This document shows, one piece after another, positions 1-5,996 of a stretch of 12,401 nt of DNA (its first letter is position 1; every line of letters begins with the position of its first letter). Under the pieces are notes generated by a model. It searched no databases and had not been told where the DNA came from. It saw only the letters and a list, made by a program, of their open reading frames with translations. Origin of the DNA: Tidjanibacter sp. (GTDB lineage Bacteria; Bacteroidota; Bacteroidia; Bacteroidales; Rikenellaceae). A program made the position numbers and the translations under genes. Location of the stretch: NCBI GenBank assembly GCA_017628675.1, contig JAGBYS010000144.1, positions 1-12,401 on the forward strand, given 5' to 3'.

Positions 1-21
1 AAATGGCGGTTTTCGAGCCGT

Positions 22-29
22 TATCTTTG
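22..29 (+). promoter_or_regulatory. Isolated TAnnTTTG -7-like box at window edge
   Basis: TATCTTTG matches the Bacteroidota -7 consensus TAnnTTTG exactly. The matching -33 TTTG box would fall at about the window edge and is not visible, so the promoter cannot be confirmed. No gene begins within the next 150 bases, which makes this a weak call. Confidence 0.2.
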
Positions 30-162
30 ACAATATGCGTCAATGTTTTTGGGCGGTTTTTTGCCCGCTTTTGAGTCCCTTTTGGAGTGGGGGAAAGGGC
101 CCCGAAGAGGATGTTGCGAGAATGGCAAAATGTGACATTGTGAGGAAAAAGTGTAAATTGTA

Positions 163-170
163 TATCTTTA
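163..170 (+). promoter_or_regulatory. Candidate -7 box upstream of the 192-314 small ORF
   Basis: TATCTTTA matches seven of eight positions of TAnnTTTG counting the free positions, and lies 21 nt before the ATG at 192. The nearest -33-like element is ATTG at 137-140, giving a long 22-nt spacer. If real, it would transcribe both the small ORF and the six-gene array. It competes with the better-formed promoter at 184-213. Confidence 0.25.
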
Positions 171-183
171 TAAAGATATTTTT

Positions 184-213
184 TTTGAGGAATGGAAAAA
201 AAGTATATTTTTG
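184..213 (+). promoter_or_regulatory. Candidate Bacteroidota promoter for the six-gene array
   Basis: TTTG at 184-187 and TATTTTTG at 206-213 match the Bacteroidota primary sigma factor consensus (-33 TTTG, -7 TAnnTTTG) with an 18-nt spacer. Transcription would start around 218-224, leaving an untranslated leader of about 120 nt before the ATG at 340. The boxes overlap the possible small ORF at 192-314, so this promoter cannot serve that ORF. Poly-T/poly-A stretches make chance matches likelier here. Confidence 0.4.
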
Positions 214-314
214 TGGCGATATTGGTATGTGTTTTTTCTGTGGTCGCCTTGATGGTATCGGGGCCGAGCGAAAAACAGGCCGAGAAACAGTACGAAAAAA
301 GAACAAACAAATAA
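192..314 (+). CDS. Possible 40-residue single-pass membrane microprotein
   Basis: An ATG at 192 opens a 40-codon frame ending in TAA at 312-314, 25 nt before the TlpA-like gene. The product starts MEKKYIFVAI, has one uninterrupted hydrophobic stretch at about residues 5-22, then Ser-Gly-Pro and a strongly charged tail with repeated EKQ. This is the layout of a small signal-anchored inner-membrane protein with its tail in the periplasm. There is no Lys/Arg-AxA cleavage site and no lipobox. GAGG at 187-190 is only one base from the ATG, too close for a standard Shine-Dalgarno, although Bacteroidota seldom need one. Codon use is more AT-rich than in the genes downstream, and a promoter-like box lies inside it. 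It may therefore be untranslated leader. I recognise no family. Confidence 0.38.
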   Translation: MEKKYIFVAILVCVFSVVALMVSGPSEKQAEKQYEKRTNK

Positions 315-339
315 ACATTAACTTAAAATTTTTTGAACT

Positions 340-822
340 ATGAAAAAATTGATTTTTGCAGCAATGATGCTTCTGCTCGCTTCGGGCGCAATGGCACAGA
401 TTCCCTCGGTAAAGGTTGAGAACGGCAAGGGTAAGGTGGTGAACACCTCGTCGCTTGTTGACGGCAAGACCCCTATGATCATCTCCTTCTGGGCCGTTAC
501 CTGCAAACCCTGCATCCAGGAGCTCGACGCCATCAATGAGGTACTGCCCGACTGGCTCGATGTTGCAGACTTCCGTGTAGTGGCCGTTTCGACCGACGAC
601 TCGCGCTTCACCGCACAGGCTCGCGCACTCGCTGAGGGTCATGGCTGGGGCGACTTCACCCTGCTCTACGACAAGAACGGCGACTTCAAACGCGCTATGA
701 ATGTTCAGTACACCCCCCAGGTATATGTTGTGGACAAGAACGGTAAGATTGTCTACTCCCACACCGGCTACACCCAGGGTGGTGAGAACGAGCTCTTCAA
801 GGTTATCAAGGGCCTCAAATAA
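340..822 (+). CDS. TlpA-like periplasmic thioredoxin-fold protein (CKPC)
   Basis: A 160-residue secreted thioredoxin-fold protein. A signal peptide (MKKLIFAAMM start, hydrophobic core, AMA-Q with cleavage after residue 19) directs it to the periplasm. The active site is WAVTCKPC, with Trp51, Cys55 and Cys58. The conserved cis-proline before a beta strand is Pro126 in NVQYTPQVYVVD. An early strand (MIISFW) and the VVAVSTDD strand complete the TlpA/AhpC-like core. Family members reduce disulfides in exported proteins or act in cytochrome c maturation, and the Pro in the CxPC motif is typical of TlpA/ResA reductases. At 160 residues it is a minimal single-domain version without an N-terminal DUF4369 domain. 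It is the first well-supported gene of a tight array, 64 nt before the barrel gene with no terminator between. The fold is firm, the partner unknown. Confidence 0.9.
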   Translation: MKKLIFAAMMLLLASGAMAQIPSVKVENGKGKVVNTSSLVDGKTPMIISFWAVTCKPCIQELDAINEVLPDWLDVADFRVVAVSTDDSRFTAQARALAEGHGWGDFTLLYDKNGDFKRAMNVQYTPQVYVVDKNGKIVYSHTGYTQGGENELFKVIKGLK

Positions 823-886
823 TTCTGCTCTTACGGATCCCCAACGAAGAATAATCAAGAAGTTAAGCAACTACTGACACACAGGA

Positions 887-2503
887 ATGAAACGCACACT
901 TTCGACACTCCTTCTCGCCTTTGTGGCCACCACTTCGATGTGGGCACAGGCTGACCAGGAGAAGGGATATTTTGTAGGCTCCTTCGAGAGCAACAGCATC
1001 ATCTATGCCGAGGACGATGTGACCAACGCACAGAGGCCCGAGGGTAACTTCGGTACGAATAACTACCTGAAGGCCGACTACTACCTGGGCAACTTCTCGG
1101 CAGGTTTGCAGATGGAGGCCTACCAGCCCGCGCTGGTGGGTTACCCCACAAACCTCGAGGGCGCACGCCTGACCAACTACTATCTGGCTTGGAGCGATGG
1201 TGACTTCGGCGTAACGGCCGGTACCTACTACGACCAGTTTGGTAGCGGTCTGCTGTTCCGCACCTACGAGGACCGCACCCTCGGTATGAACACCGCTATG
1301 CTCGGTGCAAGGATCACCTACCACTACAAAGACATCGTGGCTCTGAAGGCACTCTGGGGCGCACCCCGCCTTGGTATGGAGGCCGCTCCCGAGACCCAGG
1401 TGAGGGGCCTTGACGGCTCGCTGTCGCTGGCAAGCCTTCTGGGTATGGAGGGCACGACCCTCTCGCTGGAGGGTTCGCTGTTGAACCGCTTTGAGCCCGT
1501 GAGCCCCATTATTGAGGAGCTCGGCGGTAGTGCCTCGACTATGGGCTACTCGGCACGCCTCAATGCGGGCCGTGGTGGCTTCCTCGTGAAGGCAGAGTAT
1601 GTGGACGCAGGTAGCAAGATCTACTCCAACCCCAACATCCTCATCGACGGCAAGGCCAACCTTATCAAAAATGGCAATGCCCAACTGCTCGAGATGTCCT
1701 ACAGTGGCGGCGGTCTGGGTGTGAATGTTACGGCTCGCAGGATGGAGTGGATGGACTCGAAGGTGTCCTACGGCTCCTCGGAGCTCAACAACTCGCTCAA
1801 CTACATCCCCGCGATGTGTGCGCAGTACTCCTATGCGATCACCAACCTTAACCCCTACATTCCTCAGCCCGGTACAACCTCGGGCCACATCAACAGTGGC
1901 GAGATTGGCGGTCAGGTTGATGTCTATTACAACTTCCGTCGTGGCTCGGCGCTCGGTGGCAAGAGGGGTATGAAGGTCAATCTGAACTTCTCGACCTACT
2001 ATAACCTCAAGGAGGAGGGCTCGTTTGTGCCCAAGACCCTTCTGTGGAGGAATGTGAATGTGGGCGTGGAGAAGTACCTTTCGCGCAAGTTCAAGATGCA
2101 GCTTCTCTACTCGATGCAGGAGTATAACCACTCCCACGGTGTAGGTAAGGGCACCTGGCTCTCCAATATGGTTGTTGCCGACCTCTTGTATAAGTACACC
2201 CCCACCTTCTCGACCCGTATGGAGTTGGCCTACCTGACCACCTTCGAGGATCAGAAAGATTGGATGGCCGGCCTCTTTGAGGTGAACTTCGCACCCTCGT
2301 GGAGCATCTTTGCGAGCGATATGTTCAACCACGGCGACACCAAGATTCACTACTACAACTTTGGCTTCAGCTACACGGCAGGTCGCACCCGCGCCGCCTT
2401 CAGCTATGGCCGCAACCGTGCGGGTATGGTTTGCTCGGGTGGTGTGTGCCGCCTGATGCCCGCCTATACGGGTGGAAATATCACCATTTCGACATCATTT
2501 TAG
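887..2503 (+). CDS. DUF6029-like outer-membrane beta-barrel protein
   Basis: A 538-residue exported protein. The N-terminus MKRTLSTLLLAF...MWAQA is a signal peptide probably cleaved after about residue 20. The mature chain has no lipobox and no hydrophobic helix. It is full of short alternating, aromatic- and glycine-rich strands (for example NYLKADYYLG, TNYYLAWSDG, KVNLNFSTYYN) and ends in Phe (TISTSF), the C-terminal aromatic residue typical of barrels inserted by the BAM complex. The opening of the mature protein (GYFVGSFESNSIIY, then NFGTNNYLKADYY) resembles, from memory, the Bacteroidota DUF6029 family, usually about 500 residues. That family is found near TlpA-like and Omp28 genes and has no assigned substrate. 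A channel or surface-anchor role is inference. It is followed after 30 nt by the first Omp28-type gene, so co-expression is likely. The ATG at 887 is preceded directly by AGGA. Confidence 0.82.
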   Translation: MKRTLSTLLLAFVATTSMWAQADQEKGYFVGSFESNSIIYAEDDVTNAQRPEGNFGTNNYLKADYYLGNFSAGLQMEAYQPALVGYPTNLEGARLTNYYLAWSDGDFGVTAGTYYDQFGSGLLFRTYEDRTLGMNTAMLGARITYHYKDIVALKALWGAPRLGMEAAPETQVRGLDGSLSLASLLGMEGTTLSLEGSLLNRFEPVSPIIEELGGSASTMGYSARLNAGRGGFLVKAEYVDAGSKIYSNPNILIDGKANLIKNGNAQLLEMSYSGGGLGVNVTARRMEWMDSKVSYGSSELNNSLNYIPAMCAQYSYAITNLNPYIPQPGTTSGHINSGEIGGQVDVYYNFRRGSALGGKRGMKVNLNFSTYYNLKEEGSFVPKTLLWRNVNVGVEKYLSRKFKMQLLYSMQEYNHSHGVGKGTWLSNMVVADLLYKYTPTFSTRMELAYLTTFEDQKDWMAGLFEVNFAPSWSIFASDMFNHGDTKIHYYNFGFSYTAGRTRAAFSYGRNRAGMVCSGGVCRLMPAYTGGNITISTSF

Positions 2504-2533
2504 TCTAATTGATACCATTAATAATATACGACT

Positions 2534-3667
2534 ATGAAATTTTATAAATTTTTATCAGCCGCATTTATTGCACTTGCAGCCGTTAGCTGCGACACCCCCG
2601 AACCCACTCCCGACCCCGAGCCCAACCCCGGTGGCGACCCCGTATCCGACGCATACACAATCGATGTGGATAAGACCACGGTTGAGGCCGATGGCGTTGA
2701 CTTTGTACCCTTCACGATTCTCGACAAGGACGGCAACGATGGCCTGGTGAATGAGGATGGCTCGGATAGCGACCTTCTGAGCAAGACCTACTTTGTGATT
2801 GCCAACAATGGCAAACGCCTGGAGAGGAAGACCAAAACCTTCAGCTCGATCAAGAATGGCGAGTATGAGTTCTACGCAACCGTTCGTGGCGAGAGGACCG
2901 CAAACACCGTGAAGGTGACCATCCAGAACCGTAGCAAATATGAGAAGTTCCTCCAGAAGGTGTGCGTATATCAGCTCACCGCAACATGGTGTGGCTACTG
3001 CCCCCAGATGACCGAGGGCCTTGGCAAACTGCGTGCCGGCGAGAACGGCGAGAATGTCATCGTGATGGCTTGCCACGCACAGGACGACTATGCTCTGCCC
3101 TGGGAGAATCCCCAGAAATATGACCTTGGCACCTATGTGCTTGTTAATCACGGTGGTAGTGGCTATCCCTACGCAGTTTACGATATGAGCTTCGGCAACG
3201 GTCAGCGCACCGAGAGTATTCTCAACTCGCTCGTCGAGGGTCAGCTGATGTCGGCACCCGCAACTTGCGGTGTGAAGATCTCGGAGGCAAAGATTGATGG
3301 CATTGGCAACGCAACCATCACCGCTTCGGTTATGGCCGACAAGGATGGTGAGTTCGACCTCGGCTATGCAATCTTGGCCGACAATCAGCCCAGCAAGGGT
3401 GGTACCGAGTCGATCTACCACGATGTTGTAGCCGCTGTGTCGAATAACTTTGTGAAGATGTCGCCCGATACCAAGGTTAGCCTCAAGTCCGGCGAGGAGT
3501 TCACCACGACCTTCACCGTGAAGGTTAACGCCTTCAAGGGTGTCAGCTTCAGCCCCGACAACTACAAGGTTGTTGTCTTTGCCCACAGCAATGCCCACGG
3601 CAAACAGCAGATTGACAACGCCAACGCTTGTGCTTTTGGCCAGACTGCAGACTATATTCTCAACTAG
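2534..3667 (+). CDS. Omp28-family lipoprotein 1 with CGYC thioredoxin-like site
   Basis: A 377-residue lipoprotein. The signal peptide ends at lipobox AVSC (Cys19) and is followed by a Pro/Asp/Glu linker (residues 20-36) that probably extends the domain from the membrane. Residues about 41-131 form an Ig-like beta domain (TTVEADGVDFVPFTILD). A thioredoxin-like domain follows, with TWCGYCP (Trp152, Cys153, Cys156), His181 and a probable cis-Pro at 212 (SGYPYAVYD). The C-terminal half (about 245-377) is a beta domain ending GQTADYILN. This order matches Omp28-related outer-membrane proteins of Bacteroidota, named after a Porphyromonas gingivalis surface protein. Of the three paralogues this one has the most canonical redox motif. 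Thiol oxidoreductase or metal-binding activity at the cell surface is inferred, not known. The gene lies 30 nt after the barrel gene and 34 nt before its paralogue. Confidence 0.87.
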   Translation: MKFYKFLSAAFIALAAVSCDTPEPTPDPEPNPGGDPVSDAYTIDVDKTTVEADGVDFVPFTILDKDGNDGLVNEDGSDSDLLSKTYFVIANNGKRLERKTKTFSSIKNGEYEFYATVRGERTANTVKVTIQNRSKYEKFLQKVCVYQLTATWCGYCPQMTEGLGKLRAGENGENVIVMACHAQDDYALPWENPQKYDLGTYVLVNHGGSGYPYAVYDMSFGNGQRTESILNSLVEGQLMSAPATCGVKISEAKIDGIGNATITASVMADKDGEFDLGYAILADNQPSKGGTESIYHDVVAAVSNNFVKMSPDTKVSLKSGEEFTTTFTVKVNAFKGVSFSPDNYKVVVFAHSNAHGKQQIDNANACAFGQTADYILN

Positions 3668-3701
3668 TAAGTAGGAGCCAAAGAAGAAGATAAAAGCGAA
3701 A

Positions 3702-4850
3702 ATGAAAATTATCTCGAAATATTTTGCAATGGTGGCCTTTGGTGCCGCTACGCTGCTGATGGGCTCGTGCCACGGTCAGAGCGACGAGGAGATTCCCGAG
3801 CCCACCGACCCCAAGACCGAGGTGCCCGAGGGTACTCTGCGCATCTTTGCCGACAAGAGGGAGATTGCGGCCGATGGCAACGACCTGGTGACCTTCACCG
3901 TGATGTTTGGCCAGGAGGATGTGAGCGAGGCTAAGACCCTCCAGCTCATCCGCACCTATGAGGGCAAGGATACCTATATGCCCTACGGTGTGAACACCTT
4001 CTCGAGCGTTGTGCCCGCCACCTACACCTTCCGTGCGGAGTACTACTATGCAGGTAAGTACGAGACAGATAACTTTGTTGCTGTGACCGTGAACCCTGCA
4101 AGTGCCGGTGGCCAGACGGAGTCCTACGCACAGAACATCTTGGGCTTCCAGTACACCTCCACAGGCTGTGTGAACTGCCCCACGCTGAGCACCAACCTGA
4201 AGGCTATTCAGGCCGCACAGCCCGGCAAGTTGTCGGTTGTGTCGCTGCACCAGAACTTCAACAACATCGACGAGATGACTCACCCTATGACGGCTGCCTA
4301 CTATAAGCAGATTAAGCGTCAGGGTCTGCCCCAGTTCAATGCCAACCAGATTATCAACGACAACTACATTACCGTGTCGGGTTATGGCGAGATTCTGGAT
4401 ATCCTCTCGCTCGTGGAGCAGGAGTACCCCGCAACTTGTGGTGTGGCCATCCAGTCTTCCGAGATTGTGGGTGGTACCCCCAATAAGGTGAAGGTAAAGG
4501 TCGGTGTGACCTCCAACACCCCCGCCGTGCATCGCTTCCAGATCTTCCTTGTGGAGGATAAGGTTATGGATGTGCAGGAGGGCCACAGCGGTATGTATGA
4601 GCACAACAATGTGTTGCGTGCCACCTCGTCCGATAATGTCTATGGCGACGCTCTGAATGAGGGTGTGCCTGTGCAGGTGGGCGTTGAGGTTAGTGCCGAG
4701 CGCAGTGTGACCATCCCCGAGGGTTGCAATATGGAGAATATGAGGATCATCGTGGCCGCTCTGGTGAGCTACGATGGTGGCTCGACCTATGTTGTGAACA
4801 ACTCGGCCGAGTGTAAGTTGGGCCAGAGTGTGGATTACGAGCTCAACTAA
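3702..4850 (+). CDS. Omp28-family lipoprotein 2 with CVNC site lacking Trp
   Basis: A 382-residue lipoprotein. Lipobox MGSC (Cys23) is followed by acidic residues (HGQSDEE), suggesting surface export. Residues about 44-132 form an Ig-like beta domain that keeps the AADGNDLVTFTV motif shared with both neighbours. The thioredoxin-like region carries TGCVNCP (Cys156, Cys159), where Gly replaces the usual Trp before the first Cys. His183 and a probable cis-Pro210 (GLPQFN) remain. The C-terminal domain has the Omp28-type stretch FLVEDKVMDVQ and YEHNNVLRAT and ends GQSVDYELN. The Trp loss may change redox potential or mean that the cysteines bind a ligand instead. It is the middle copy of a tandem triplet. 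SCHG after the lipobox is shared with the next gene, which suggests these two are the closest pair. Family is firm, activity unknown. Confidence 0.86.
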   Translation: MKIISKYFAMVAFGAATLLMGSCHGQSDEEIPEPTDPKTEVPEGTLRIFADKREIAADGNDLVTFTVMFGQEDVSEAKTLQLIRTYEGKDTYMPYGVNTFSSVVPATYTFRAEYYYAGKYETDNFVAVTVNPASAGGQTESYAQNILGFQYTSTGCVNCPTLSTNLKAIQAAQPGKLSVVSLHQNFNNIDEMTHPMTAAYYKQIKRQGLPQFNANQIINDNYITVSGYGEILDILSLVEQEYPATCGVAIQSSEIVGGTPNKVKVKVGVTSNTPAVHRFQIFLVEDKVMDVQEGHSGMYEHNNVLRATSSDNVYGDALNEGVPVQVGVEVSAERSVTIPEGCNMENMRIIVAALVSYDGGSTYVVNNSAECKLGQSVDYELN

Positions 4851-4893
4851 TTCTCCGGTGCAGAATATACTAAAAAGAGAAAAAAGAATAGAG

Positions 4894-5943
4894 ATGAAAC
4901 TTTTCAAGAAAATTGCACTCCTTATGGCAGTGGCAGTGGGCTTTGCTTCGTGCCACGGTGTGGAGGACGATAGCGTGAGCGTAACCCTGGAGGCAAGCGC
5001 ACTCACGATTGTGGCCGACGGCCAGCAGAGTGTCACCTTCCAGGTGCTCTATGGTGCGTCGGTGGTGAGCGCCGAGGCGCAGATCTACCTGACAAGCCAC
5101 CCCGATATGGGCTTCTCGGGCTCGGAGTTTAAGACCACCGAGGCGGGTGAGTATATCTTCCAGGCTATCTACCGCGACCAGAGCTCCAACCAGGTGAAGA
5201 TCACCGCTACGGAGCCCGTAGGCCCCCACGAGAGCCGCTTTGAGCGCCACCTCTGCGTTATGGATTTGACCGGCACTTGGTGCTCGTTCTGCCCCGATGG
5301 TATGACCAAACTCAACTTCTATGTGCAGAAGAAGGAGTGGAAGAGCATCACCCATATGCTGGCCTTGCACGATAATACTCAGGGCGACGACCCTATGGGT
5401 ATTGAGCTCTCGTCGAGGATTATGAGCGATTTTGGCAACTATGGCTATCCTATGTTTGTGACTGACCTGAGGGATTCGGGCAGCCTGTCGGATAATGTGG
5501 GCGACATCTTGCCCAGCTTCAACCGCTCCATCGATGAGTTCCCCGCGCAGTGTGATGTAAAACTCTCCAGCACGCTCAGCGGCAGGAGTCTTAATATCAC
5601 CGTAGATCTGTTTGCCGAGCTGGCGGGCAAATATGCAGTGAGCGTGTTCCTTGTGGAGGATAACATTGTGGCTCCCCAGAAGGACGGCTCCATCACTCAC
5701 CAGGACTACAACCACCTCCACGTGGTAAGGGCCCTTGTGAACAATAGCTATAAGGGCGACTCGCTCGGCACACTCGAGGCCGAGTCGGAGGGCTCCAAGA
5801 GCTACACCTACACCCTCCCCGAGGAGTGGAAGTTGGAGGATATGACCATTGTGGCTCTGGCAATCACCCCCGACGGCTATGTGAACAATGTGGCTGTGGC
5901 TGCTCTGGGTGAGAGTGTGGACTACAAATATTTGGCCGAATAA
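4894..5943 (+). CDS. Omp28-family lipoprotein 3 with CSFC site
   Basis: A 349-residue lipoprotein. The start at 4894 is preferred over an in-frame start at 4828 because it gives a clean signal peptide (MKLFKKIALL, lipobox FASC, Cys20), whereas the upstream extension overlaps the end of the preceding gene. Cys20 is followed by HGVEDD, an acidic export-type signal. It is the shortest of the three paralogues because the post-lipobox linker is short. Residues about 29-105 are the Ig-like domain (VADGQQSVTFQV). The thioredoxin-like domain has TWCSFCP (Trp129, Cys130, Cys133), His159 and probable cis-Pro186 (YGYPMFV). The C-terminal domain has FLVEDNIVAPQ, then YNHLHVVRAL, a hallmark shared with Omp28 proteins, and ends near GESVDYKYLAE. 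It lies 43 nt after its paralogue and 53 nt before the BACON gene. Role inferred as for its paralogues. Confidence 0.87.
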   Translation: MKLFKKIALLMAVAVGFASCHGVEDDSVSVTLEASALTIVADGQQSVTFQVLYGASVVSAEAQIYLTSHPDMGFSGSEFKTTEAGEYIFQAIYRDQSSNQVKITATEPVGPHESRFERHLCVMDLTGTWCSFCPDGMTKLNFYVQKKEWKSITHMLALHDNTQGDDPMGIELSSRIMSDFGNYGYPMFVTDLRDSGSLSDNVGDILPSFNRSIDEFPAQCDVKLSSTLSGRSLNITVDLFAELAGKYAVSVFLVEDNIVAPQKDGSITHQDYNHLHVVRALVNNSYKGDSLGTLEAESEGSKSYTYTLPEEWKLEDMTIVALAITPDGYVNNVAVAALGESVDYKYLAE

Positions 5944-5996
5944 CCACGAAAAAGAAGTAACTATATCTAAACTAAACAACAAACCAAACAAAAATT

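Noticed and set aside
51..66. GGGC...GCCC hairpin near the window start
   Set aside because: Only four base pairs, so not a credible terminator.
35..343. 102-codon plus-strand frame in the leader
   Set aside because: No signal or family motif, low-complexity Lys/Asn-rich end, overlaps promoter-like boxes and runs into the start of the TlpA-like gene.
4828..4893. Upstream in-frame start for the third Omp28 gene
   Set aside because: It adds 22 residues overlapping the end of the preceding gene and would bury the signal peptide. The ATG at 4894 gives a normal lipoprotein signal.
863..5991. Minus-strand open frames opposite the barrel gene and each Omp28 gene
   Set aside because: Each mirrors a convincing exported protein. 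The translations are Val/Leu/His-rich with no recognisable motif, as expected of antisense shadows of GC-rich genes.
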